From: Engraulis encrasicolus
Lineage: Eukaryota > Chordata > Actinopteri > Clupeiformes > Engraulidae
Length of the DNA: 64,000 bases
Assembly (NCBI RefSeq): GCF_034702125.1
Contig: NC_085861.1
Location: forward strand, 56,097,363-56,161,362
Reading direction: 5' to 3'
The notes beneath the pieces are model-generated. The model searched no databases, was not told the DNA's origin, and worked only from the letters and a program-made list of their open reading frames with translations. A program made the translations under genes and the position numbers. Positions 13,501 through 28,500 of this stretch are shown here, one piece after another (position 1 is the first letter of the stretch; the number at the start of each line of letters is the position of its first letter).

Positions 13501-16500
13501 CACGCCTTCATTTATTAGAGTTTCATCAATCTCGAGCTCTGCTTTCAGCTCGGAGCTGTCGGACATGCCTGTATCTATGTGGAAAGACGAGTAGTGCAAT
13601 TCATCGCCACGCTCCACATGTGCAGCCCTTTGAGCGCTCTTGGTTTCATGTGGCAATGAGCTATTCCCAAATGGCAATGCAAAGCTGTGGGGCATCTCAA
13701 TGCTGTATGACTGACCAGAATCACGTGAAAGTCTTGCTCTCAGGGGATAGTGCGTAGGTGAGTTTGACGGGCTGTCCAGAGCCCCAGGCCACGGCAGTGA
13801 CCCTGAGGCAGAGTGGAGAGGTTTTGAAGACGACGTGACGCGACTGGAAAAGGCATTTCGACCTTTGGGGCAACTGGATGAGGAGAGCAGGGTATCGGCA
13901 GCCCCGAGGGACAACAGCGGGGAGGCAGAATGGGAAAACTTGGAGTGCACGGAACTCCCAGCTCTGAGAGAAGGAATTGCTTCAGATGTAGACCCAATAG
14001 GAGATCCGGTGATGTGACGAGAACTTGCAGATTGGTAGTGAGGGCTTTGGCCATGCCGCGGACGGAGTGTTTCATCAAAGTCGCTTATAGTCAATATATG
14101 AGACTTCGGCCTTGCGGCGCCTACAAAAAAAAGACGAGCAAAAAAGGGACAATTAAAAACGGTTGTGAACCATCCTAATAAAAACGTGAAATTTGCAATT
14201 GAGTTTTTTTCTTTAATTTTTTATCACGTTTGTTTAATTGTATACCTATGCTCTTTTACAAACTTTTAGGATAGGTGTGTGAAGGGGTTGGGTGTGTTAG
14301 TTCATGATTGTCTGTCCTGAAATGCAATAAATAAAAAAAAACCTTGAGATAAGAAAAAAGAAGACTGCCAAGACGTACCTGGAGATGGCAGCGGCCTGAA
14401 CATCCCTCCAGCGGGCCTCCTGATCTGCGGCGCTCGGCACCGGGTGGCACCGGGCAGCGCTGGTGTGGCGGGAACTTTGGGGTTGTCTTGATTTGGAGGA
14501 TTAGGCATGGTGTCATCATCCCCTTGTGCTTCTGAGTTAAGAAAACAAACACACATGGCCACTGCTTAATAGCTTTAGAATGAATGGATGTCATTTTTTT
14601 CTCAAGTTATACTCTTCATGGAATTTGGTTAACAGTATCTTGTCTTTTCTAATCCCTTTTTATATACCAATCATGAATTTGTGAAGTGTTCTAGGACCAT
14701 GCTATAGTGATACAATACTATATACCACACCACCATTCATTGAAATTGAATTGAATGTTATACATGTAGTTACAATGAGTCGCTAAGGCTGCCACTGGCA
14801 TGCTTTTCCTAGTGGATGCTTACCTGAATTTTGACAAGGGCTGTGAGCAATTGTGCAGTTTTCTCCCTGATCCAGGCACTCCTCGACAGGCTTCTCCTGC
14901 ACTGGTGGTCTGACCTCCCAAATCCTGAACCTGTACTTGCACCGCTGGAGGGGGTTTTTGGTGCTCCAGTAATATCGAGAGCATCTAAGGCGCAAGGCAA
15001 CGACAATGAAGGGAATTACAAAAAATCCTTGTATGACCAAAGCTGTACAAAGTGGAAGTACTCTTAAAGGCGTAATAACACCTGTAGCATGACATAAGTT
15101 GAAACCATGTAATATCACTAGTGTTGTAATTACATTTGTAAATACTACTACTTTATACAACTCTGCAAATGACAGCTACATGGAAAAGGACCATTTGAAG
15201 AGTCCAGTTGTAGTATTCATTTTGAATCTTCTTTTTGATCTTAATCAAAAAGCCACATAAATGGTATTACCAAGTATAAAATGAAGTCCAAACAAAATGT
15301 GACTGACTAAATTTTGAGTTCACTTAATTTACAATAATGCATCCTTTGTAACTCATCACAAATGCAGTTAGAGGGTTTTGCATTATTTAGAACGTAGATG
15401 GTTAGAGGCACTTACTCATAGCCCACAGGTAACAGCTTGTTGTGACGAGATGAGAGGCCGGTGAGCTTGCCGAGCTTGCAAACATGTAAAGAACCTGAAT
15501 ACATAGAGGGACGTCACTTACTCTGAAGAGCTTCAAAACATTACCTTTCTACACAATGTACTGTAAACACAGTGCCAGTAAGGCTGTAACGATATTGTAT
15601 CGAATCGAGAAATCGCGACACGGCCACGACACTGTTTTGCGATTCAAAAGGCAAAATCGCGACACGCCCTTTTATTAACCACATGGTAGGCTAATAGGTG
15701 AAAATATTATTAATATTTTCTATAACTTAACTGGAGCCGTTTTGTTTTCGCCGACCTGCTAGAATTGTCTCTGCGCGTCATGCGATAAGCTTTGAGACGT
15801 GACATAAAAAGTTTGACTGGATAAAGAATCAGGCACGTACAGGTGCGTACAGGATAGGCAGAAGCTATCTACAGCCGACTACAGCATGACTTTTAGACTA
15901 AGACGTAGTTCTACAATTTTTCAAAAGATAGGTAGGCCTAAATGACATTCATATTATCGCCTTTGAGAACATGCATCAGAAGCCCACTTCATTTTGTGTA
16001 ATGGATGTAGCCAGATTAGAACAAAAATGGTATCTTAATGTTGGTATATATAAAAAAGAATTAATTAAAATTATATATAATTTTTGTAAAGTTTGAAAAT
16101 TATAATAATTCATTTATTTTATTTTATCGTGGGGTGTATCAAACCGTGGTTCAAAAATCGTGATACGAATCGAATCGTGAGTTGGATGTATCGTTACAAG
16201 CCTTAGTACCAGTACTTATGCCACTACAATGAATTATTTAAAACAAACCAGAAAAACACACCTATCATAATGTTCACAGCCTCCGGCTCTACGCCCGTAA
16301 GAAATTTCCTGCGTAGACTTATCCCTTCAAAGTCAACGTAGACTCGCCGAAGAACTTCGAATCCTTGCCCGGTGATCATCTGGATGCAACAAAATTAAAA
16401 AATATATATTACAAATTCATCAATATTTTTCGTTAAATACATATATATACTCTGTATTATATTTGTATTATATAGATATTTGATAAATATATATTATATA

Positions 16501-19500
16501 CACATAAATAATGCAACAAAAAGTAAATAATTCAGTGCATCACCTTCCCACTGATGAGACTGCGGTGCTTGTAGCAAAAGACTCTCTTGTCGTCTTGAAA
16601 AACGCAGTTGCGGGTGCGTGCGCACATGAAGTGGTAGTTGCTCTGGCAGGAGGTCAAACAGCAGCCTACAGTTGCTCCCGTCTTGTTGCAACGCTCACAA
16701 CGCTGGGGACGCAAAAATGTTCAAAGGAAAACAGAAATTGAGAACACAGAGCACATTAATTAGCCCATTTAAGTCTGATGCTGCGTATACGCTGCATTGA
16801 CGTAGGCGCCTGGAGAGACAGATGCTGCAGTCAGGCTCTTGAGATTTGAGTTTTTTATTTTCAAAAATGTGGGCGTGTAAGATCTGAATTAATAGATTCT
16901 AATGCAAGATGGGTGTCCTATTTTTTAAACACAACATTTTTCATGTAGTTATGTGCTTCGGAGGAGGAAATAATTAGGTTTTTACAGGTTGAGGGCACCT
17001 TTTCCCAAAAAGGGCTTGCTTGGACATTCAGCAGGCGTTGTTTGCAGGTGCTTATATATAATATTAGGGAATATAGGGATAATATTTTAAAAATGTCATT
17101 ATGGGGGAAAAAAAGCTAAAATCAAGACATCAACATGGGCCTAAATTAAAATGACAAAAGAAGTGAAATGTTGAGTACATGTTGGGCCAGTGTTGCAGTG
17201 TGCCATTTTTTCCATTGTTCCATTGCCCAAATAACAAGCCACTCACCATGAGTCTTCCTCTTGCCACGGCACTGTGGACGTGCATCAAGGAGCCATTATC
17301 CTCCTCAAACACTTCGGCTGACCACCGCGAGCAGTTCACATGAGCCCACTCGTTCTGCCCCAGGTACAACAGCCTTCCAGCCTCCTACAGGAAAAATTGT
17401 AGGGAAAAATTACAATATTACAAGATTACAAGATATGTATTTGAGAATTCACAAGTAATAATAATAAAAAAATAATAATCCCAAAAAAGGTTTAAAAAAA
17501 AAAAAAAAAAGAGGGAAATGTAGATACTCACGCTTGATTTTGCATCGCCATATTTTTGACAAAGGGCACACTGCCGGTCATCCTCAAACTCTGTGTCCGG
17601 ATCACATTTATACAGTCGGTCTTTTACACCTGCAATTTGGTAAAACATTTGCAAAATCAGCTTCCCCCCTCACACTTTATTCTGAATTAACGAAGCATCT
17701 TTTGTGCACCTTTTTGTTGTAGAACAGACTGAATTCAGGGGTGCGTTTCGCGACAGCGTTGTTGCTAACCAAGTTGTCAACTTAATTGGTTGCAATGCCA
17801 TTTCCCAATGGGAACCTAGTAAGCTGCTAACTGGTTAGCAACAATGCTTTCAAGAAACAGGGTCCAGGTCTGAAAAACCAAACTGAGTGAACGCATACCT
17901 GTTGTTGACTCCAGGCCTCTTTTCTTCAGTTTGACTGACGGGTGGAGCCTTTGACTGTGTTTCGTGGTGCTACCGTGGTGCGTGGTGGTCAGTGCAGTGG
18001 TTAAGTTGGATGCTTCGTCCAGGTTCAGTCCGAGCAGAGCGTTGATGCCATCATGGGCCGTCCAGTGTGTCCTACTCCAGTCTTCATCCCACTCACACCA
18101 CTGAGCGTACATGTGCTCCGTAGTGGGCGGCACTACAGCATTTGACAATATGCCCCTAGGACGCAGAAAAGTTTTTTACAACAGCAATACAATATGTATT
18201 CATATAGCACAGTATCACAACTATGAAGCTGACTCAAAACACACACACACACACACACACACGCACTCTGGAGACTATCGTACGCACCAATGGTCCGGGA
18301 TTCAGTTCAGAAAGTGTGTACGCGCACACGCACACATACACACACAAAGGATTAGTCTTTCACACTTACACGGTATATATGGCAGTGACAATCAACCCCA
18401 GTCCTCATAATTATGGTACCTTGAGCCCATTGGGCCAAAGCAACCCTCTCATGTGGCATTAATGAGCGCAGCATTCAAGTGGACAGCAGAGAAAGAACAT
18501 TCTAGTCCTTCACAGTCTTATGTGCAACGGCATAAGAAAAAAATGCTGTCGTTTGGTTTACTTCACATATAACTATAAGCTTTAACTGGTTTAGAGTTCA
18601 GCAGCTTGCATCGTCATTATTAATGATGACTTGCATTATCACTACCCCACATTACCCCAAATCTACTACTTTATATAACTATTGTTATTATTACTGTTAC
18701 TATTGCTACGGTCACTGTTATTATTTCTATTATTACAATGTCATTCCATTTGATTCGCCGCAACGACCTGATGATGGTTGAGATGTCAGAATGGAACACT
18801 GAATTTCGCCAATTTTCACCTTGCACGTTTCGCCTATTATGTGTCCCTAGCGTTAGATGCCGTTAAGCTGATAATGTTTAAGTTGTAATGTGAGCCGCTG
18901 CTGTCACCCACTGGTATAACATCTGTGTATCAGAATTTCAGCATAAACTTCCCCTTCCCTGGTATGCAAATCTGGTTAACATGTTCAGAAAGAAAGTAGG
19001 CCTGCGTTTAATCATCATTTATTTTCAGGAGGAGTAGAAGTTATGCACTCCCAACATTCAGTGACAGCAACGTAAACTTACAAGGAAAGAGGTTTGGTAC
19101 GAGAATCCCAAACTTTAGGGTCCTGGCTGTTGAACCAAGGGAAGACCTCCTCCATGAGCTGAAAGAACAATTGGTTGAATTGTTACATTGTGTCATCTAA
19201 TGGATAAATCATTAAACCTTGTGGGCCATTTCTGTTACTACACACTTACAGAAGACAACACACCCTTTTGCCAGTGATGTATACATTAATGGCAACTATT
19301 TTTTGTGAACAATAAATGAACATGTATGTAAGCTGTACAATGACTGATTTCCCTTGTGTCAAAATATGATCTGACCAGTGTTCATCCATGAAAAGATACA
19401 ATTAAAATGAATTAAAAGTATGCAGAAATGTCATGGGTGTGCACACCTTTGATACGGACTGATGGGCAGACACTAGGGGTGGAACGGTTCACAAAATTCA

Positions 19501-22500
19501 CGGTTCGGTTCATATCACGGTATCAAGGTCACGGTTCTCGGTTCTCTACGGTTCTTTTTTAGTTCATGATAAATGGTGCACTGGGAATATTAAACCCTAT
19601 TTATATAACTGTAATTATAAAGTGATGATGCGCAAGTTGAATCAGCTGTCGTCAGCCTTTCAAATGCCCTCTTTCAAGTGGCTAATAGAATCAGACTTAT
19701 CACTAAATATCCTACATATGGTTTGTATAGGCTTATAATGTGAAAATGGTGTGATTTTAATTGTGTCAGCCTCTGATTGGTCTTATATAGTAATGTATTA
19801 ATCAGAGAGACTGGGTAAGATACTCCTAGAATCTCTACTTTACATATTTTTCTGGGCAGTACATGAATTGCGGTTTGCCACGGACTGCATTTCACGGTTC
19901 GGTATGGTGTGTGAATTGTACGGTTTCGGTTTTCGGTGCGGTTTGTACCATCCCTAGCAGACACACGGACAAATAAACAGTAAAGACAAGACACAGGAAG
20001 GCAATGCAACGATGCACACCCGATCCTTTAAACACACTCACCTTTAAATAGTAAGAGCGAGCGAGCGCCGTGGGCCTTGTGTCTTCTGGAATAGAGTCTT
20101 CCTGATCCATCTGTTTGCAAATCACCTGCACAACGTCTTCATGGAAGGATTTCTATGGGGGGGGGTAAAGTTGCACGTCAATGACTTGATATAGATTTTG
20201 AGCTATTAGAAAGGGTGTGGTAAATTGATTTTCTGCAAATGAAGTGTGCATGCGTTCAACTTCTTGTGTTAAAATGAGCGCAAATACGGAAGGAAAGAGC
20301 AGCAGAGACGTACAAGTGTAGTGTACAGGCCGTTATCAAACTTCTTTCCGACTGAGTTGAGGTCACACACGGCTGACTCTTCGACATCACTGTCTTGTTG
20401 GTCCTCGGAGGGCTGTGATAAACGAGACGCAAAGCAAGATTACATTAATCCAAAAAGCATCAGAAAACTCAACTAAACTAGAAATGCACTCAGAGAGTGC
20501 AGACCTCTGTCTGTTTTTTTTCCCAAGTCTTTCTGCCTGTTTTTGTGAGTTAGAAACTGGTATGTCAAAATTCGCCCTATCCCGCAATGGTGAAGAAGCT
20601 GGATCCGCATGACCACCAAAATGTTATCACTGGTTCCTTTTGTCATTTCCAACAACTCCACAAAATTTCATCGAAATCTGTGCATAACTTTTTGATTTAT
20701 CCTGCTGACAGACAAACAGACAGTCAAACAAACCAAGGTGACCGAAAACAACCCCCTGCCCTGGAGAATGGTCTTCACCTGACTGTGTGTGACGAGATGC
20801 TGAGTGAGTGTGGAGCTGAGCAAACAGGCCAGAACTTTCTCCACTCCGGCCCGGAGTTCCACCTGGAGCAGTTCTCGCCATCCCGCTCCGCCATCCTTCA
20901 GGGATCCCTCAGCGCACCGCAGGTGGCTGTTGCAAGGTTGACAGGAGTAGACCACGCTCTCTGGCAGATTGGAGAGGATCTCGTAAAGGTCATCTTCAAA
21001 TGAAAAAGAATTAAAAAAAGTTAATATCCACTTTTACTAGACCAGTTCAAATGTAATGGTATAAATAATAAGACAAGTTGATTGACAAACATAAACCAGG
21101 GAAATGTGGGGAGCCTTGATCCTTTGAGGGTAAAAAAAGAGGCAGCAATGAACTGGCAAACCATTTTCAGTTGCAACGATTGTTGTGAGTGGCAAGAAAC
21201 TTTTGTCTAAACCAGGTGTGTCAAGCTCATTTCAGTTCAGGGGCCACGTACAGCCAATTTGATCTTAAGTAGGTCGGACCAGTAATACAATTGCAAAACG
21301 TTGCAAATTTCTGCTACAGGTTGGGATCACATTGCTAGTCTATCATCTCAAGGTGCATGGGAGTGGGTGTATCAGGAGCATTGGCTGTAAATGGTGAGCA
21401 AAAAAGCTAAATTTACTTCTTGCGCATTTGTTGATATTCAAGTAGTGATTGGACTGCACAGAAATATTTTACTTGTTAGCGATAATAAGTCATTTTCGCG
21501 ATGCGCATATCGCCACTCTCGATATCGCCACTCTCAATATCGCTATTTCAATACATTTTCGATATATTGTGCAGCCCTACCATCTAGCGGGCTGAATTTG
21601 ACGCAGTCATTTCCCAATCCTCACTCAGCTGTCCCTGCCGCCACTCACTTCCTGTAACTGTCACTATTCTGTCTAAATAAAGGTGGTAATACCCTTCTAC
21701 ATCTTTTTTTTTTTTTTTTTAAGCTTTCACTTCACCTGTTAATCCTTCACACTTGGCATGCACCCAATGGTTACATGTGCCACACTGCATCATCTGACTC
21801 TCGTAGTCGTTGTCCTCGTAGCACTTAAAGCAGATGGTGCAGTAATTACCTGAAACACAAATATGACATCTTGTAGCATTTGTATGGCAGAGATGGGACC
21901 AAGTCACTAATTTGCAAGTCACAAGTCAGTCTCAAGTCCTTCAAATCAAGTCCAAGTCAAGTCAAAAGTTAAGACATATTTGACCAAGTCAAGTCCAAGT
22001 CGTACCAAAGCCAAGTCAAGTCTAATTTTTTACCAAGTCCATAACAAGTCACCTTATACTGTATATTATGCACAATTTTGGTATGTATACATGTTTACTT
22101 CTTTGTAATCAACAAAAAAAAAACTGCCAACTAAAATTCTGATCAGATTAGAAGTGGTGGTGTTGTCCATTCCAGTTGTCATATGCACAGTATACTTATT
22201 ATGATCCTGTTCCGGGCAGGGTTAAATGACGTACAACTGTACTTTACACACAACACAAGATGTTCAAATAGTCTGTCATATAAACACTACATTCAGATCA
22301 GAATTCCATGTATTCCAATCAGGGAAAAAAGTGTGAAAACATAACTGTTGTTAAATGCAAAAGACATTGTCAGGGATTAAAGCAAAAAAAAGTCATCTGA
22401 CTGAACTTTTTTACCGGTTAGGTACCCGATCGAGTATCACTCCGTAACCCTACGAAAAACAATGTAGCCAGGCTCTGCCCTCGTAACGAAACATACACTG

Positions 22501-25500
22501 GTTTTACGCAAGGAATGGTGTCAGAGCCAGCGCTAGACATAGGCAGACAGGGCAGTCGCCTAGAGCAGAATAGGCCTATGTCTTGAGGGTGCCAGTAATA
22601 CCAAAAACTGCCACAAAATCAGAACCAACATAAAACTTTACACTTCACATTAACAATGAATATTCATTATACACTAAGTAGGTCTGTATACACTCAATAT
22701 GAATGTACCTGTAGGTACTAGATCAGATGTGCTCAATCAGATGTAGGCCTACAATGCTATGTTTACAGATGCCAATTTCTAAACACAAAAAAGGGAAAGA
22801 GGGAAAGGGGGCAGGCCTAGGCCACCAGATTGACTAGAACTGGCCGAGAATGGAGGAATGATGGATACTATATCAGACTGCAAACACTGAACTGCAATTT
22901 GGGGCATGTTTTGGTTATTTCCTCTTATTTCTACCCATTATTTATGAATTGTTCACAACATTATGCAGAATGGATTCACAATGAGTGTTGCTTCAAAATG
23001 GTAGCTGATCTCACAGAATTATTGACTTGGAATTGCAATGCGTTGATACAGTGATCTCATTATGGTTTTTGTTGTTGTTGTAGTAGTAGTAGCAGGCTAC
23101 CGGTATATTTTGTCTTTCACATCAGAATGGGCAAACACTGTTCTGGTGAAAGCACTGGTGCGCATTGCTTGCAGTTGTATTTCTGATATTTAAAAAACAA
23201 TGCACTGTGGTCATAGCAATCAGAGGGAGAAAACTAGTTGTTGGTTATTTGTATGTTTTTCACAAATTCACTATTCATCCTGTTACAAACAACTTGTTGA
23301 CGTTTACAAACAGGGTGCGGTAGTCTGCCTCTGTGTTCTACCGTTTTGAAAACCTATGGCTACTTTTTTGCCTCTCGATGTGCGGTGCCAGGCACACGCT
23401 TACCATTGATATAAAAAACGTCCCCGATTCCTGCACGCACTAGTGTTCTCTCATACAAGCTGACACGACGCACGCAGACACAACACAGTCACAGTCAGAC
23501 GTCTATCGTTTAACAAAAGTAACACACTTTCCCAAGCTTGTCGCGCAACTTTCCACTCGAATCAAGGCAAATCGCTCACGCATCAGCCCTGAGTGCGCAG
23601 TGCGCAAATAACTGAACTCAAACGAAACGCATAGTCCGAGAAGATGGGCACAGACGTTGAGCCACTCAAAAACAAGCACACACACAACTGTTGCGGCACA
23701 CTATTCCAGTTAGCAAAAATAGCATCACACAATAGCCTACAACAAGCCTTGAAAGTGAAACAAACATCGAAACGGCATTTATCGACCATATGAGTCCACC
23801 CATCAGAACACTGCTTCCCAGAACAAGACGTGGCATAAAATATTGGCTCTGCCTGGGATAGCAACAGTGACTCCTGTAAAATGCAACCCATTTTTAACTT
23901 ATTTCTTGAATATATATCGGCAACAACAAAGTTAATCTGCTATGATTACAGATGAGACAGTAAAGTATCCGTTGTCAGAAAGACAACTAGAGCTAGTTCT
24001 ATCATAGCCCCCCCTTTTACGCAGCCAGTCAAACGCGCTAAACTTTGAGGATGAAACGCGTGGTATCCTAGCTAGCTGCCAATGATATCCGTCCCATTGG
24101 GGCTATGAATAATGTTCGTCAGGGCTCTAAATTAACTTTTTCCACCACCAGCCAATTTGGCTAGTAGACATTTTTTCTTACTAGCCAAATGGAAAGTCAA
24201 CTAGCCATTTTTTTCTCACCAAAATAAACCATGCGTTAATTATGTTGCTTTTAATTATTTTATTAAACTAGGCTATGTCCTCAACACAGATAAACAATAT
24301 AAATATTATACTCAATATAATTCAGTCTATTCTATAATTATTTAGTAATTATATTTTTATTACCTGCATTTCATTATTTTTCATTCCATTTCCATATACT
24401 GCACAGACAGCCAAACACGAGCCTATTACCTCACACACCATCACCCAAACCTCACATACAGTATAGGCCTACAACTCACACAAACACAGCATGCCTTCAA
24501 CACTAATGTCACACACATACCAGACTTTCAACATATACACACACAACCAAACACTGCAAAACCTCATATCCCCTACACAGCATCACTTCACACACATTGG
24601 GTTAAATACCATGGACAATGCACAGAAGACAGGTGAAGGGGAGAAGAGATGAAGGGAGGAGAAGGAGACGAGAGGAGGACAGGAGACACCCCCCCGCACG
24701 CGCGCACGCACGCACACACACACACACACACCTACACAGTGCGTGAATGATGTCTGCATTGTGTGTTTATGCTGCTGCTGCGTGACACCTTCAAGTTCCT
24801 CCAGGTCAAATTCATATTAGCTTTACTTACGATGCACTTGGAATGACAATTACCGTTACGCTATGTCAACTAGATATCCAATAACACCACGGAGACCATG
24901 CTTACTTTGTTACTTTCGTCGCTAGTTTTTGTTATCTTTTTTTCACTTACTTGTGTCATACCCGTGCAGGGTCTTTGCGATGGCGTGGGCGTTATTAGGA
25001 AACGACAACTCCATCGTTTGTAGTTGCGAGGACCTCGCAAATATCAGACGGCTTCTGACGGCAACGACACTGTTTTGACAGACAGCTGTTCTAACTCCTG
25101 TCCCTCCACTCACGCGCGCCGTTTTCGCTCCACCAATACTCTATTTCACTGTCACAACGCTACTGTTACTTGCATTCATCGACACATAACCGTGCTTTAA
25201 CCACTGCCACATTATTTTTCATCAGACCAAAACCTACAAAACCAAAGTAACCCGCGCTAGTCCGCTAATTGAACATATTTTATCAACACTAGTTCCAGCG
25301 CGCGGGTATCAAACACGCAGCCAATGGATGTGAGGCTGCCTTATTGTGATTAACGGTCAGCCAATGGGTGTGGGCTACATCATGACGGTAGGACTAATGT
25401 TCATGGGTAATGTAGGCGACGTTTTGACGTTCATCAGACGGCAGCTACAGATCTGTGCGTGCAGCTGTTTAACATTCAGTCGGGCACGCGCTACCGGCCA

Positions 25501-28500
25501 ATTTGGCTAGTGGATGATTTTTTCTACCAGCCAAAATGATTTTTCACCCGCATTTGGCGTGTTGGCGTGCGTTAATTTAGAGCCCTGATGTTCGTAAAAG
25601 CCACAATGCTTAAAAGGCAAACCCTTCATGAAAAAGACATCATGCGCAGTCGAAGTAAACTATTCTTTTTTTCTAACAATCTGCCCCGGCAGGTACGATA
25701 ATGGAAACGTGTCCTACCTTCTTCCAGCTATGCATTCAATCTCAGTCCAACTCGTTTAACGATTGTCATTGCACTTTAAAGACATAGTATTACACGTATT
25801 TTCTTTTCTGCCATCAGCAACAATGTTGGCTTTTTTTTGTCTCTCGAGCTGCACCGCCACCGAATTGTTGACCGCTCGTGCTGTACTTCTTTTTTTTTTT
25901 TTGGAAGAACGGGGATGGCTCAAAACTATTGATGAGTGAATCTGTTGTAGGCCTATCACACCAGTGGTGGAGTGTATAACTAAATCCGTACACCAAACAC
26001 ACCTCTCGTCACCTTCTCATGACCAGGTGTGCTCTCGATTTGTGTTCAGTTGGACAGTAAAAATTGTAAATTAATTGACATAAATTATACGGACGGAAAT
26101 CCGTCCAAACGAAAATCCAACTGACGGAAATCCGTCGTAGCGACGGAAAACTTTAATCCCTGCATTGTGTGTGACAATCAGACATGGGAAATAAACCTGC
26201 CTTCCCATTGAGCATGTGCAATCAATCAGATTTGAAATATTTGAAGACATCTCCGAATGACTACAACCCACCGTCATGAGCTCACAAGCTGGAAATGGAT
26301 CTTACCCTGGTCGTTGAGTTTGGCGCAGTCGGGACAGAGGCCCTTGTCGTGATTCCACTCCGTGTCCCAGCTTTTTCCTGGAGTCACGCCACAGCTCCGG
26401 CACCTGATGCAGCTCATGCAAATCTGAAACGAATACAAAAACAGAGTGTGCCCCATATTCTACTTTTCTTCTAAAACAGTCATTTTAGTAAGGTTGGGTA
26501 CAGTGGGTTATGTGGTTATATTAGGGGCAAGACTTACCCATGCCTTTTTACGCTTGTTGGGTTTCGGGTAGTTAGGACCCAGGCAGGAAGGGTGGTAGCT
26601 GTTCTGACATCTCTCACACTCCAGCAGAGGCTACGGGGGATTTAATAAACAAAAAAATATGAATCTTTCAAACCTCCATCAATTGTTTTGCAAAAGCAGT
26701 CACAACTTTGTAGTTCATTTCAAGTTCCCTACAAACCTGAAAGATTGGCATACAAGTGAAATCTAGTCAGAAAAAAATATGGATTTCATAGGTCTACCTT
26801 TCATAGGTTTACCAATTTCAATTAGTGGAAATGGGAATTAATCTGTCAATATTTAATTTACATATTGGGTCATTTCACGTGAAATCAGACACTTTCAATT
26901 TTTAATTTTTCAATACATCATAATTCATATTCTGAAGGCTGTTGTATTCCATGCTGTTTGTGTAATTTGTAGAGCCAGAAAAAAAGCTTTCAAATAACAC
27001 CTCAAACATCTTTTTGTGACTTACACTGACTGATATAATCAATGCTTAATGTATAGTGTCCTACCCTCATATGTAAAACTTTCCTAGTCTGTTTCTCCCT
27101 TAATATTGGTGTCAGATTCACACAAATGCAGTTCTGGGGTGCTACCTTGCTACTAAACAGGCACACCAAGTATGATTGAAATCTGTGTCGGTCGGGCCCC
27201 AAAGTGTCTGATTTCACGTGAAATGACGCTATTTGCACTTATCACTTTACACAATGCCGGGGCAAATATGTAAACCATGGCTTGGACAAAGGCAAAAACA
27301 TCTTTAAAAAAAACATTGCCAATGACTGTCACTAGCAATTTGCGACTAATCTGGATCAACATAAGAAATTATAAAAAAAAAACGGATTACCAGCCAATTG
27401 AAGAATTAACTAGAAGCGTATATCTCAATAATGAACTTGTATGCATGGCGACTCAGCAAGTTTGCACAAAAATCACAGACCACAAACCACAGACCAGAGA
27501 CCAGTCTTGCTCAGGGATGCAAAATGAATTTAGATGAAAACTAAAAATAAAGTCCTATCGTATCACATTGCTTAATATACCTTTGAAGGTTTGCTTTTGT
27601 GTCCACAAACATGGCAGAATCTGCACCGTCGACAGCACCAGTTCTCCTTGTTCTCTTCAGAGGGCCGCTCCGAGGGGTCCAGACAGAAGCGGTGAAATGG
27701 CTCGCAACACACCTGACAGTACAACAGCTACACACGACACAGATCAACATTAGTCAACGTTTGGTCATTGGTTTATTATTTAGTGAATATTCAGGAAAAG
27801 ATCAAACCTGGCAATAGGCAGCACAGTTTCAATGAGCAGTGTAGTTGCAATTCCTACTCACCTTTCAAAAAAAAAAAAAAAAAAAAAACTGAAAAAGAGT
27901 AGAGTATACTTGCCTCATGATGGCCTTTGCTGGCACACAACAGACACACGTACTGGGGCATCACGGGTACAGACGTCAAAATGCTCAGGCCTCCCATTTG
28001 CCAAACATTCTCCAAGGCACAGTCCTCCTAGAAGAATAAAAAAGAAAGAGGGAAAAAAACATTGTCAAAAGTGTCTTTTCTGCACTGTTTAGAGTACAGA
28101 AAGCTTCACTGTGAAAGATTGTCAGACTTGATGAACTTAAAGGGGTATGCCACTATTTCGGGGCTGAATACGGTTACAATCGTTTCCCTGGGTTTATAAA
28201 GGTGGTAAAGTGTCTTATTTTTCATGTAAGGCGTTGTCTTGTTTTAAGGAGGGGATAAGTGCTACACATGCTACAATGATCCATTGACTTTCACTAGCTT
28301 AGCTACATTCTCCCTCTTTTAACTTGTCTTAAAGCAAGACAATGCCTAACGTGAAACACGTGACACGTGACACTTAACCACCTTCATAAACCCCGGCCAA
28401 CAATTTTAACTGTATTAAGCCCCAAAATAGTGGCATACCCCTTTAAATTGGTGGGTGGTTAAATGACAGAGCAAATTATTGACAAAAAATGTCAATTGTG

